Shown here in pieces: positions 1 to 9,565 of a stretch of DNA of 56,730 nt. Numbering within the stretch: position 1 is the first letter of the stretch; the number at the start of each line of letters is the position of its first letter. The DNA is taken from NCBI GenBank assembly GCA_018436855.1, contig JAHDKO010000012.1:1-56730 (forward strand). The letters run 5' to 3'. The translations under genes and the position numbers were made by a program. Source of the stretch: Deltaproteobacteria bacterium (lineage in GTDB: Bacteria > Desulfobacterota > Desulfomonilia > UBA1062). Below the pieces are notes generated by a model that saw only the letters and a list, made by a program, of their open reading frames with translations, did no database searches and had not been told where the DNA came from.

Positions 1-2172
1 GCCCCAGGCCCACAGGCTGCCGTCTACCTGAATGCCCAGGGAATGCGACTTCCCGGCAGCGATCTCCTTCCACCTGCTTTCCGGCATGATCTTCACCGGG
101 GCATAGGCATGCTGGTTGCTCCCATTGCCCAGCTGGCCCGTTCCGTTCGCTCCCCAGGCCCAGAGGAACCCGTCATTCTCGAGCGCCAGGGTGTGGGCAC
201 CGCCCACCGCCACCCTTGCCCAGTTCGTACCCCTGCCCACCATTACCGGCGTGCGGCAGCTTGCCGAGCTTCCGTTTCCGAGCTGGCCATAGGAGTTGAG
301 CCCCCACGTCCAGAGCGAGCCGTCGGTCTTCAGCCCTGCAGAATGCGACCACCCGCCGGAGACGAATGCCCACGACGATCTGATCACGCTGACGACCCGG
401 CTGACAGAATCGGTGTCTCCGTTATCATCTCTCACGGTGAAGACCACCTCATACACCCCGGCCTTTTTGAAAACCACCTCGCCCGGATTCCGGACCTTGA
501 CGTTCTCGGCGCCGCCCTTGAAGTCCCAATGGTATCGAAGGGGAAGGTTCCCGTCTCTGACCGACCCGCTGAACACAACCGCCTCTCCCTCGAAGATCTC
601 CACGTCATCTTCGGGTTTTTCCATGCCCGCTACCGGTTTGGTGTCTTCAGCCACCTTCACGGTCACGGATGCGGCGGCCGTATCGCCGTCTGCGTCTGTG
701 ACCGTGAAGCGGACCGGAAAGACGCCTACAGTGGTAAACGCAATCTCTCCCGCATCCTGCCCCTGCACGTCCGGGGCTGCTCCGCCGAACTGCCAGAGAC
801 AGGAAACCGGCTCGTTTCCGCCTGAAACCGATCCGCGGAAATGCACCTTGCCCTGCTCGGTAATGAGGATCTCTTCGGGGAGATCCGGGATGGATACCTG
901 CGGGACGGTGTCCTCCACGACAATGATCTCTACCGACGCCAGAGCCGTGTCCCCTGATGCATCAATGACCTTCAACGACGCATGATAGGTGCCCGGCGCC
1001 GGGAAGGTCACGATCCCGGGATTCAGCTGCGAGGTGCCCGGGGCCGCTTCCTGGAAGTCCCATCGGACCTCCACCGGCTCGTCTCCACCCGTGACCCGGG
1101 CCAGAAACTCGGCACCCCTTCCCTGGAGGACACTGACCGGTGTGACCGGTGAAAGAATCTCGACCATGGGTTTCGTGTCCTGGAGCACGTTCACGGTGGT
1201 AAAGGCGGAATGGGCATCCCCATGGACATCTGTCACCGTGAACGTGACCTCGTAGAATCCGGGCTTCGCGAACACCACCTCCCCGGTCTCCCTGGAGGCA
1301 GAGGGCGGGGCCCCTCCGCCGAAATCCCACGAGTAAGCATAGGGTCCGTTGCCTTCCCTCACCTGCCCGGCAAAGCGAACCGCCCGGCCTTCGAAGATCT
1401 CCCGGACGCTGGACGGCTCGATGATCGAGGCTATCGGAACGTTCTTCGTCACCTCCACCACCACCGTGCTTTTCCCCTCATCCCCGTTGTCGTCCCGGGC
1501 TGTGAGGGTCACGGTGAATACGCCCGAATCAGGAAAGGCGACCCCTTCTACGCGCCTGCCCGCGGCCGGCCTCGATCCCTGCCCGAAATCCCAGGCAAAG
1601 CTCACTGGCTCGTTTCCTCCGAGAGCCGAACCCGCGAAATCGATCGTGTCGCCCTCACGTATGGTTATCGAAGCCTCTTTGGGAACATCGATCCGGGCCA
1701 CGGGAACGGTGTCCTCGATCACCTCGATGGAAAACGTGTCGCGGGCCACAGCTTCCCGGGCATCGATGACCTCGAAGGTAATTTCGTATACACCGGGACT
1801 GCCGAAGGTGATCTTCCCGGCATCCGCCTGCTCGACCGGGCTTGAGGCCCCGCTGAAGTTCCACCGGAAGGCGTAGGGCGGATCTCCACCCCGGACGCGA
1901 CCGCTGAACGAGAGGGTGCGGCCCTCATACACGGACACGGGGCCGCGAGGTGTCGTGATCTCGGCGGCCAGGGGCTCAGGCGCTTCTGATACGGGTCCCG
2001 GCAGGGAGGCGGGCGGTATTTCCTGCGGATCCTGCCGCGACTCGGTGCACGACAGGGACAAAAGGATCATTGCCGCGCAGAGCAGTATCAGGAAGGCCGG
2101 ATGGAATACCCTTCCGGGTGTGCCCCGCGGCCTGCCGTGCAGTCGCATGCTCATTTTCCGGCCCTCATCCAT
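1..2172 (-). CDS. Exported PKD-repeat / RCC1-repeat protein (C-terminus cut by window edge)
   Basis: The frame is open on the minus strand from ATG 2172 to the left edge (724 codons). AGAGGG lies 8 nt before ATG 2172; in-frame ATG 2154, with GAGGG before it, is an alternative start. A basic N-terminus and a hydrophobic stretch (FLILLCAAMILLSLSC) suggest export. The Cys could be a lipobox, but position -3 is Ser, so this is uncertain. About six PKD-like domains of 80-95 residues follow, each with a W-D/N-F-type strand (WNFSG, WDFGQG, WDFGGG, WDFQEA, WQFGGA, WDFKGG) and a VxDxxGD motif. Near the edge come RCC1-like repeats (SLWTWGLNSYGQLG, FLWAWGANGTGQLG, SLWAWG). PKD domains are extracellular beta-sandwich spacers, and RCC1 repeats form beta-propellers. 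The job is probably surface binding or adhesion (inference). No catalytic domain is visible in the part present. Confidence 0.85.
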   Translation of the reverse strand, partial: MDEGRKMSMRLHGRPRGTPGRVFHPAFLILLCAAMILLSLSCTESRQDPQEIPPASLPGPVSEAPEPLAAEITTPRGPVSVYEGRTLSFSGRVRGGDPPYAFRWNFSGASSPVEQADAGKITFGSPGVYEITFEVIDAREAVARDTFSIEVIEDTVPVARIDVPKEASITIREGDTIDFAGSALGGNEPVSFAWDFGQGSRPAAGRRVEGVAFPDSGVFTVTLTARDDNGDEGKSTVVVEVTKNVPIASIIEPSSVREIFEGRAVRFAGQVREGNGPYAYSWDFGGGAPPSASRETGEVVFAKPGFYEVTFTVTDVHGDAHSAFTTVNVLQDTKPMVEILSPVTPVSVLQGRGAEFLARVTGGDEPVEVRWDFQEAAPGTSQLNPGIVTFPAPGTYHASLKVIDASGDTALASVEIIVVEDTVPQVSIPDLPEEILITEQGKVHFRGSVSGGNEPVSCLWQFGGAAPDVQGQDAGEIAFTTVGVFPVRFTVTDADGDTAAASVTVKVAEDTKPVAGMEKPEDDVEIFEGEAVVFSGSVRDGNLPLRYHWDFKGGAENVKVRNPGEVVFKKAGVYEVVFTVRDDNGDTDSVSRVVSVIRSSWAFVSGGWSHSAGLKTDGSLWTWGLNSYGQLGNGSSASCRTPVMVGRGTNWARVAVGGAHTLALENDGFLWAWGANGTGQLGNGSNQHAYAPVKIMPESRWKEIAAGKSHSLGIQVDGSLWAWG

Positions 2173-2816
2173 CAGAAAAACCCTCTGCTGATGCGTATGT
2201 GTTCATTTCATACCGCCCCCGGGGCGGACTCGGGCATACCGGCTTCCGAAAGGCTGCATACTTGAAGGACACGTCGGGGACCGGATTGCACCTGCGCGAG
2301 AAAAACGATCGAGAGGTCTTCACCTGTCTTTTCACTCCCCGGGCTCGTACCCGTATATCCTCACATTCTTTCACATTCTTCCCTTCCCGGCATTTTCATG
2401 TCCAATACCGCGACTCAAGACAGCATTCCGCCGGTGAAGAGAAACCGCACGTCAAGATCCAACACCTCATGCAAATACTGTACTACTCTAAAGCATTTCC
2501 AACTTCTTGACAATACTGACGGTTGCTGATCCGGCAATCCCGGAGCCTTGCATCTTCAGGATAATTCATTGCCCTGATTGCGGAAATCTTTTTCACCCGG
2601 TTAAGTTTTCCTGCAGGAAATTACGATACTACCTCGTACGGATGTCCGGCAGTAATATCCCTGGAGGCGGATGGCTGCAGAGCGACGTCCTTCGCAAAAG
2701 GAAAGAACGGTAAAATGCATGACAGGAAACCAATCGAGAAGGCCTCGGGCCCTTTTTGTCCGGATCTCTTCCATGGAACGCCGCCCCGGCCGTACCGGCC
2801 CTGACAGGACAGAATA
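2173..2816. other. Divergent intergenic region, no gene seen
   Basis: About 640 bp separate the PKD/RCC1 gene (leftward) from the hybrid kinase (rightward). Short ORFs here have no recognisable product and poor start contexts. A perfect 14-bp palindrome (TTTCCTGCAGGAAA, 2607-2620) is the only structured element I noticed. Promoters for both flanking genes should lie here, but I could not assign convincing -35/-10 pairs. Confidence 0.5.
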
Positions 2817-5800
2817 ATGGACAGTTCCCACCTCATGCATCAGCTCGACTACCTGTTCTTTCTCATCGGCTTTTCTTTTCTCGTCGCCGCTGTCATATTC
2901 TTCTATCTCTACCATGACCGGGTAGGACGCCTCTCCTGGATATGGGCGTGTGCTTTCAGCCTGCTGCAGGGAGGATTCTGGCTTCTTTCTCTGCTCGGCC
3001 TGAGCCTTCCCGATCCCGTGGCCTTCCAGATTCTCCGTTCCACGGTCTTTACCGTCTCGTTCTTCCCCCTCCTCGAGTTCGCCCGTCTGGGTATCAGGAC
3101 ACAAGACGGATATGCACTGACGCCGTGGATCCATCTTGTTCTGTTCCTAGCGCTTGCCATAGCCGGCCTATCCGGGGCCGCTGTCTTCGGGGACATTCTG
3201 CGCGCGGTGCTGGTGCTGCCCGCCGGGTTCATCGCCTCGTTGGTACTCGTGCGGGAAGGAAAGTCCCGGGCGGAAAAATCGTCGGGTTTCTGGCTCGGTG
3301 CCGCCGCATCGAGCCTGGCCGCATACACGGCCCTGACCACCGTTTGCGGGCACGGATCGGGAACATCTCTCGTTTCACGGTTTATCCCGGGTGAATCCAT
3401 TGTCGTTCTGATCTTTCTGGCCTATCTCGCCATCACCACGGTTTCCATACTGTTGGCGTCCACTCTTACGAGATTCACGTCCACCATCGGCAGCAGATTC
3501 AGGGAGATGCCTTCCCGCAGATTCGTTGACGTTCAATGGTTCACCTGGGTGCTGGCGATCGTGCTGATCTCGGGCTGGGGCGTCACCCAATGGATCGGCA
3601 TGCTGGAGGATGCGTCGCTGCGCAAGGAGATTCTCACCCAGGCGCGCATTGCGGCCCTGGCCATCGATGTTTCCGAGGTGCGTGCGCTCACGGGCGAGCC
3701 CGAAGATCTGGGCTCCCCCGACTACCTGCACATCAAAAACCAGCTCATGAACATCCGGAAGGCAGAGCCCCAGTACCGGTTCATCTATCTCATGGGCAGA
3801 AAAGACCGGTGCGTATTCTTTCTCGTCGACTCGGAGGAGCCGGGCTCCGATGGGTATTCACCTCCTGGTCAGGTTTACGAGGAGGATACCACGGACGACT
3901 TCCTCCAGACCTTCGAGCCCGGTATCGAGATCACCGAGGGACCCCTCACCGATGAATGGGGGGCCTGGGTAAGCGCGTCCATTCCGGTGAGGGATCCGGA
4001 GAATGGACACGTTCTTGCCGTGCTCGGCATCGACATCAACGCCATGCACTGGCTGAAGCAGATTTACCATGCCCGGATGCAGCCCATCCTGGCCGCCATG
4101 ATCATTACGCTTCTGGCACTCTCTTTCACCTCTTATCAGCGAAGGTCGAGAATATCACACTGGAGGATCAGGGCATCGGAGCAGACCCTGCGCTATGCCC
4201 TCGATGCCACGAGCGAGGGCATCTGGGACTGGGACCTCGTTACCTCAAAAATAAAGTACAATCCCCACTGGGTGGCAATGATGGGATATTCCCAGGGGGA
4301 CGTTCGCATGATGGAGGACTTCCGCGAGGCCATCATCCATCCCGATGACCAGGATCGGTTCCGGGAAACCATCGACGCCTGTCTGAAGGGAAAGACCCCA
4401 GCCTATGAATGTGAGATCAGGATGAGAACACGGGAGGGCGAATACCGGCATATCCTCGACCGGGGAAAAATCGTCGAACGGGATGCGCACGGCACTCCCG
4501 TGCGTGTGGTGGGGACCTTCTCGGACATCACCGCGCGCAAGAACATGGAGGACGATCTCCGCAAAAAGGAAGAGCAGTACCGCCAACTCGTGGACAATGC
4601 AAACGATGTCATCTACGAAACCGATGCCACGGGTATTATCCGGTTCGTCAACCCTGCCGGGAAACGGATCACCGGCTACCCGCCCGAGGAGTTCGTCGGA
4701 AAGCATTATCTTCACTTCGTCAGGGAAGACTATCACCGCGAGCTCATCAGGAAGACGGGCATCCAGTTCGTCAAGAGGCTTCCGAGCATCTATATCGAGT
4801 GTCCCGCCATCACGAAAGACGGCCGAGAGATGTGGATTGGACAAAGTGTGAGATTGATTCTGGACGGGGATACCGTCACCGGTTTCCACGCCGTTGCCCG
4901 TGACATCACCGAGAGGAAGATGACCGAGAAGGCCCTCAAGGAAAGCGAGGAGCATCTCCATGCCGTGTTCGACAACGTGCAGGCAGGCATTATTCTCATC
5001 GATCCGGAAACCCATACCATCGTGAACGCCAACAGGACGGCAGCTCAGATGTGTAACACCTCGATCGAGGACATGGTGGGCATGGGGTGCCGGGGAAACA
5101 TCTGCCAGGCGAAACATGGCTCGTGCCCGGTTACCGACCTCGGCGAGACCCTGGAAAATTCCGAGCGCATGCTGATCACCGCGGAAGGAAGGAATCTGCC
5201 GATCCTCAAGACGGTTATCCGGGTGAGCATCGGCGGCAGGGATTATCTGCTGGAAAGCTTCGTGGACATCACGGCCAGAAAAGAGGCCGAGGAGCTGGCA
5301 AACCGGATGGCCGAGGAGGCTCGTGCAGCCAACCAGGCAAAGAGCCGGTTCCTCGCGAACATGAGCCACGAGATACGCACCCCCATGAACGGCGTCATCG
5401 GTATGTGCGAGCTGCTCCTCGGCACCGAGCTCACGGCCAGACAGCGCCAGTATGCCCGGATCATCATGAAAAGCGGGGACGCCCTGATCACACTCATCAA
5501 CGACATCCTCGACATCTCCAAGATAGAGGCGGACCGGCTCGACCTGGAGATGACCGACTTCGATCTCAGGGCCATGCTGGAGGATCTGACCGACCTCCTT
5601 GCAGTGAGGGCCGCGGAGAAGGGCATCGAGATCTCCTGCCTCATCGAGCCCGGTGTGCCCACCCTGCTGCACGGCGACCCGGGAAGGCTCCGCCAGATTA
5701 TCGTGAACCTTGCGGGCAATGCCGTGAAGTTCACGAACCGGGGAGAGGTGGCCATCAAGGTGGAGCAGATCGCCCGGGCGGAGCAGAATACGACCTTGAA

Positions 5801-7367
5801 GTTCTCGATCCGCGACACCGGCATCGGCATTTCCCCCGAGAGCCTGCCCCAGCTCTTCACCTCGTTCACCCAGGTGGATTCCTCGAGCACCCGCAAATTC
5901 GGCGGAACCGGCCTCGGCCTGGCGATCTCGAAAAAGCTCACCGAGATGATGGGCGGCGCGATCACCGTGCAGAGCACCCTTGGAAAGGGCTCGACCTTTT
6001 CGTTCACCGTGGAGCTCGCCAGGCAGCAGGAAGATGCAGCCCCCCTTCCGAAACGCGTTGAGGCGATAGCCGGCCAGCACATCCTGGTGGTGGACGACAA
6101 CGCCACCAATCGTCAGGTCCTGTCCCTGATGCTGGAATCGTGGGGTGCCCGGCACGAGCAGACGCCCGGGGGATTCCGGGTGCTCGACATCCTGCGCCAA
6201 GCGGCCCGGGAGGAAGACCCCTTCACCATTGTCATCCTTGACTCTGCCATGAAGGAGCTGAGCGGAGAGGCCTTGGGAAAAATGATCAAGGACGACCCTG
6301 CCCTGAAGAGCACCGCCCTGGTCATGCTCTCGTCGCTCGCCCAGCGCGGTGAGGCATCCCAGGCACAAAACGCCGGTTTTGCGGCCTATCTGACCAAGCC
6401 TGTCAGGCAGGCCCACCTGTTCGAGTGTCTGACTACGGTGCTGGGCCTGTACCGTAACCACACGGACGCGAACGGGTCGAAACCGGCGAATCTCGTCACC
6501 CGCCACACCATCAACGAGGCAAAAGCCGGGCGCAGACACGTTCTGCTGGTGGAAGACAACAGCACCAACAAGATGGTTGCCCAAGGCATGCTCGACCACC
6601 TGGGCTATCGGGTGACCTCGGTGGAAAGGGGCGCCGATGCGATCAGCGCCCTGAGAAAATCCGAATTCGACCTCGTGCTCATGGACTGCCAGATGCCCGA
6701 TATGGACGGCTTCGAGACCACACGGGTCATCCGGGGCCACGAATCCGGGGTGCTGAACCGCAACGTGCCGATAATCGCCATGACCGCCTATGTCATGAAA
6801 GGAGACCGCGAGCGGTGTATCGCAGCGGGCATGAACGATTACCTGGCCAAGCCCGTACGACAGGCCGACCTTGCGAACATGCTCGCCAAGTGGCTGTTGC
6901 GTGCCGGAGTCACGCCGTCTGTTGCTGACGGGCAGAGGGGAGACATGCCGGACACCGGTGACACGCCTGCCGCGGAGCCCTCCGGGCAGGATGGACAGAA
7001 CGAAGCGCTTGAGGCTGCGGCATTCGATAAGGCGGGGCTTATGGACCGCCTCGACGGTGATCAAGAGCTGGCCGTGATCGTGCTCAACACCTTTTTCGAG
7101 CACATCCCCAACACCATCGCCAGGCTCGATGAGTCCCTGGCCAAGGCAAACCCGGCAGAGGTGGTTCTGCACGCGCACACCATCAAGGGCGCCGCAGCCA
7201 ATGCCGGAGGCGCTGCATTGAGCGAGACGGCCCGGAAAATCGAAATGGAAGGCAGAGAGGGGAACATGGCCTCAGCAGCATCGCTGATGCCGGAAATCCT
7301 GAAACGATTTGAGCTTTTCCGCATTGCGGCCGAAAAAGAAGGATGGATCGAAACGAAAGGACATTAG
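2817..7367 (+). CDS. Hybrid sensor histidine kinase (7TM-like, sensor, 3 PAS, HisKA, HATPase, 2 REC, HPt)
   Basis: This 1516-residue membrane phosphorelay protein starts at ATG 2817, with AGGA 7 nt upstream. About seven hydrophobic segments lie in residues 10-215. A further segment near 240-260 and another near 422-442 flank an extracytoplasmic sensor-like region (about 262-420). Three PAS domains follow (about 455-575, 585-700, 708-822). The HisKA phospho-acceptor is His851 (NMSHEIRTPMNG). The ATPase domain has the N box (NLAGNAVKF), G1 (DTGIGIS) and G2 (GGTGLGLAIS). Two receivers follow: REC1 (about 1088-1207, Asp1142 in VILDSAM) and REC2 (about 1241-1357, Asp1290 in LMDCQMPDMDG). A C-terminal HPt domain carries His1454 (HTIKGAAANAG). 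All residues for a full His-Asp-His relay are present. The stand-alone receiver 3 nt downstream is the likely output partner. The stimulus is unknown. Confidence 0.95.
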   Translation: MDSSHLMHQLDYLFFLIGFSFLVAAVIFFYLYHDRVGRLSWIWACAFSLLQGGFWLLSLLGLSLPDPVAFQILRSTVFTVSFFPLLEFARLGIRTQDGYALTPWIHLVLFLALAIAGLSGAAVFGDILRAVLVLPAGFIASLVLVREGKSRAEKSSGFWLGAAASSLAAYTALTTVCGHGSGTSLVSRFIPGESIVVLIFLAYLAITTVSILLASTLTRFTSTIGSRFREMPSRRFVDVQWFTWVLAIVLISGWGVTQWIGMLEDASLRKEILTQARIAALAIDVSEVRALTGEPEDLGSPDYLHIKNQLMNIRKAEPQYRFIYLMGRKDRCVFFLVDSEEPGSDGYSPPGQVYEEDTTDDFLQTFEPGIEITEGPLTDEWGAWVSASIPVRDPENGHVLAVLGIDINAMHWLKQIYHARMQPILAAMIITLLALSFTSYQRRSRISHWRIRASEQTLRYALDATSEGIWDWDLVTSKIKYNPHWVAMMGYSQGDVRMMEDFREAIIHPDDQDRFRETIDACLKGKTPAYECEIRMRTREGEYRHILDRGKIVERDAHGTPVRVVGTFSDITARKNMEDDLRKKEEQYRQLVDNANDVIYETDATGIIRFVNPAGKRITGYPPEEFVGKHYLHFVREDYHRELIRKTGIQFVKRLPSIYIECPAITKDGREMWIGQSVRLILDGDTVTGFHAVARDITERKMTEKALKESEEHLHAVFDNVQAGIILIDPETHTIVNANRTAAQMCNTSIEDMVGMGCRGNICQAKHGSCPVTDLGETLENSERMLITAEGRNLPILKTVIRVSIGGRDYLLESFVDITARKEAEELANRMAEEARAANQAKSRFLANMSHEIRTPMNGVIGMCELLLGTELTARQRQYARIIMKSGDALITLINDILDISKIEADRLDLEMTDFDLRAMLEDLTDLLAVRAAEKGIEISCLIEPGVPTLLHGDPGRLRQIIVNLAGNAVKFTNRGEVAIKVEQIARAEQNTTLKFSIRDTGIGISPESLPQLFTSFTQVDSSSTRKFGGTGLGLAISKKLTEMMGGAITVQSTLGKGSTFSFTVELARQQEDAAPLPKRVEAIAGQHILVVDDNATNRQVLSLMLESWGARHEQTPGGFRVLDILRQAAREEDPFTIVILDSAMKELSGEALGKMIKDDPALKSTALVMLSSLAQRGEASQAQNAGFAAYLTKPVRQAHLFECLTTVLGLYRNHTDANGSKPANLVTRHTINEAKAGRRHVLLVEDNSTNKMVAQGMLDHLGYRVTSVERGADAISALRKSEFDLVLMDCQMPDMDGFETTRVIRGHESGVLNRNVPIIAMTAYVMKGDRERCIAAGMNDYLAKPVRQADLANMLAKWLLRAGVTPSVADGQRGDMPDTGDTPAAEPSGQDGQNEALEAAAFDKAGLMDRLDGDQELAVIVLNTFFEHIPNTIARLDESLAKANPAEVVLHAHTIKGAAANAGGAALSETARKIEMEGREGNMASAASLMPEILKRFELFRIAAEKEGWIETKGH

Positions 7368-7370
7368 CCG

Positions 7371-7763
7371 GTGAAGATACTCATTGTCGAGGATGAATTC
7401 ACGAGCAGGGTCATCCTGGAGAAGATCCTCTCACACTATGGCGAGGTCCAGCAGTGCGTCAACGGCAGAGAAGGTGTGGAGATGTTCACCGCCGCCCTTG
7501 ACCGGGGAAAGCCTTTCGACCTGGTATGTCTGGATGTAATGATGCCCGAGATGGGCGGGCCCGAGGCCCTGGTCATGATCAGGGATATCGAAGAGAAGCA
7601 GGGAACTCCCCGCCGGCAGGGGGCCAAGGTCGTGATGACCACCGGCCACAACGGCGCGGAAGACGATCTGGAGGCGGTGAGAGCCCTGTCGGACGCGGTT
7701 GTCTCGAAACCGGTCCGCCTGCAGGACCTCACCTGGACGCTCACCACCCTGGGCCTCATCTGA
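7371..7763 (+). CDS. Single-domain response regulator (CheY-like)
   Basis: This 130-residue protein is a lone receiver domain with no output domain. It has the acidic pair (VEDE, residues 7-9), the phospho-acceptor Asp55 (VCLDVMMPEMGG), the switch Thr (MTTGH) and the conserved Lys (SKPV). The start is GTG 7371, only 3 nt after the kinase stop, with AAAGG upstream, so the two are co-translated. It most likely receives phosphate from the HPt of the adjacent hybrid kinase; a diguanylate cyclase or other target would have to lie elsewhere. Its stop overlaps the 3' end of the convergent methyltransferase gene by 8 bp. Confidence 0.92.
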   Translation: MKILIVEDEFTSRVILEKILSHYGEVQQCVNGREGVEMFTAALDRGKPFDLVCLDVMMPEMGGPEALVMIRDIEEKQGTPRRQGAKVVMTTGHNGAEDDLEAVRALSDAVVSKPVRLQDLTWTLTTLGLI

Positions 7764-8502
7764 CCTGCGTACGGCGTCCGGAAACCTTCCGTCCCCCGAA
7801 CAGGGCCAGCTCGAAAGTCTTGAAGAAACAGTCCACGTCCTCGAAACCGATCTCACGGAGCCATCGGCACTGTGTTTCGAGAGAAGCGGGAATATTCTCC
7901 TTTTTGTCCTGATAATAGGCATCCTCGATATCACGCATGGTGACGCCCGGCCGGGCATGTTCGATGAAGCGGCGCATATGGTCGAGAAAGAAGCTGTCAA
8001 ACAGCATGCCGATCGGAGAGGTCGCCGAGCTGACCTGATCGAGGTTCAGGAAAAGGCCGCCATCGCCGAGAAGCCCGTAGATTTCCGCATACAGATCCCT
8101 TTTCCTTTCATCAGACTGATGGTGGATGGCAAACCCCGACACAATGACGTCGAAAGGCCTTTGCGGCTCGATTCCCCGGCACCACTCGGATGTCGAGAAG
8201 TCGATATTGACCATTGTCGCGCGTTCGCCGCCGCCGATCCGGTTCCGCACCTTCTCCAGCATGGGTTCGGAGAAATCGGCAAAAACGACATGGGCGTCGG
8301 GATATTCATCGAGCAGCATCCGGCCGAGCACGCCATCTCCGCAACCCAGGTCGATCATCCTGGAAGGTTGAGGACACCACGCGCGTACAATCTTACCGAT
8401 CACCTCCATCTGCAGGTCCGCGCCGGGAATGGCCCCTCGAACCCCTTCCACATAGGTCCGGGCGATCTCCCTGGTCAGCCACTTGCTCTGTTTTCCATCC
8501 AT
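7756..8502 (-). CDS. Class I SAM-dependent methyltransferase
   Basis: A 248-residue protein when started at ATG 8502, which has a strong AGGAGG 7-8 nt upstream; an ATG 18 codons earlier lacks such a site. Motif I of Rossmann methyltransferases is clear (MIDLGCGDGVLG, about residues 49-60), followed by the acidic end of strand 2 (VVFADFSEPML) and a motif-IV-like VIVSGFAIHH. This resembles Methyltransf_12/25-type small-molecule enzymes. The substrate cannot be told from sequence. It lies immediately downstream of a broken alpha/beta-hydrolase gene and may have been its operon partner. The 3' ends of this gene and the response regulator overlap tail to tail, leaving no room for a terminator between them. 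Confidence 0.85.
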   Translation of the reverse strand: MDGKQSKWLTREIARTYVEGVRGAIPGADLQMEVIGKIVRAWCPQPSRMIDLGCGDGVLGRMLLDEYPDAHVVFADFSEPMLEKVRNRIGGGERATMVNIDFSTSEWCRGIEPQRPFDVIVSGFAIHHQSDERKRDLYAEIYGLLGDGGLFLNLDQVSSATSPIGMLFDSFFLDHMRRFIEHARPGVTMRDIEDAYYQDKKENIPASLETQCRWLREIGFEDVDCFFKTFELALFGGRKVSGRRTQVR

Positions 8503-8574
8503 CGTGAGTCCTCCTCCAGCCTTCGGGGCAGCAGCGGATTGAAAGCCGCCCGGCAAATGTGTTTATCCTGATTC

Positions 8575-9420
8575 GCTCTCGAAACGCTTCCCTTATAAAG
8601 CATGCCGACAGCCTTTTCCAGTGCGCGGTTGAATTCTTCCGGGCGGGCCATCATCAGGAAATGGTCCGCACCTTTATCACAATGGCGCGGTATGAAAACA
8701 TGTGCCTTCTGTTCCCTTCATAATTGACGGGCCACAGGTCTCCGTTCACGGTTATGACCGGGATGCGGATCTGTTCGAATATCCGGGATGCTTCTCCGGT
8801 GACGTACTGCGCCATCATCTCGTTTATCGCGCTCAACGCGACGGCCGGAGGCGCGGCAAAGATGTCGGAAAGGATCCATTCGCGGAGCCGCGTATCTGTC
8901 CGGGGTGAAAACATCTCTCTCCCACGAACCGCCTGCTTCCGGCCCGGAAATCCTCCCTCATGGGGGCGAGCATCTTGTCGAGCTCGTCTTATGCAAGCGG
9001 GTATTCTATGTTTTCCAGGGTGTCGACGCCGATGAGACCGACAACACGATCCGGCATGAGCCGGGCGGCTTCAGCGATAACCGATCCCCCCCATGGAATG
9101 GCCTATCAGTATGACGCGCCCGCCGCCCGTCGCTTCCGTCACGGCCCGCACATCCTCTCCGAAACCGGCCATGGTGTATCTCGTGCGGGTTTTCCCCGAG
9201 TGGCCATGTCCTGCAAGATAGAGAACGACAACGAGATGCCTTTTCGCAAAATACGGCACCTGTGCCCGCCAGTATCGGGCATCGCAGCTTCAGCCGTGCA
9301 CGAACACGAGCTTCGGCTCTCCCGAGCCATACGCATCATCGGACGGTTCACCATGTCTGAAGCTGCAAGCCGGCATGATATCAGGGGCCGAAGAACGGTC
9401 TGTCCACGGACAGCGCGCAC
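8575..9420 (-). pseudogene. Decayed alpha/beta-hydrolase gene
   Basis: Hydrolase sequence can be followed along the minus strand only by changing frame. The oxyanion region reads LVFVHG, then an in-frame TGA where relatives have Trp (HGWSCD type), then SCDARYWRAQVPYFAKRH. The nucleophile elbow GHSMGG is intact, but a run of seven G just after it shifts the frame away from SVIAEAARLMPDRVVGLIG. An in-frame TAA follows near 8995. The next part (MFSPRTDTRLREWILSDIF, then IPVITVNGDLWPVN) is in another frame. The C-terminal catalytic-His region (GADHFLMMARPEEFNRALE) is in a third frame near 8610-8660. With two stops and about three frameshifts, this is a pseudogene. The ends are approximate. Confidence 0.8.
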
Positions 9421-9565
9421 TCTGCCGGACCATCCTTTTTCCGGATCAAAAGCAGCCTTAAGAATGTGCAGGGGGTTGGCGAGAACCTGTCTCACGACGA
9501 TCTGGGGGCGGGCGGAAACAATGAGAATCCATCCTTATCGGGAAAGGCATGGGCCCGGCCTTTCC

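Noticed and set aside
43..1876. Long plus-strand open frames (for example 43-825, 296-985, 1210-1845)
   Set aside because: They lie antisense to a continuous minus-strand PKD/RCC1 protein with clear domain motifs; their products look like GC-rich shadow frames.
2607..2620. 14-bp perfect palindrome before the kinase gene
   Set aside because: Too short and isolated to assign a role; contains an ordinary 6-bp restriction-type core.
4245..7178. 977-codon minus-strand open frame inside the hybrid kinase gene
   Set aside because: Antisense to conserved HisKA, ATPase and REC motifs; the product is His/Gly/Arg-rich with no domain pattern.
9287..9292. In-frame TGA in the hydrolase (VHG-stop-SCD) considered as a third selenocysteine
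   Set aside because: Relatives have Trp, not Cys, at this position, no hairpin is evident, and the gene also has frameshifts and another stop; it fits decay.
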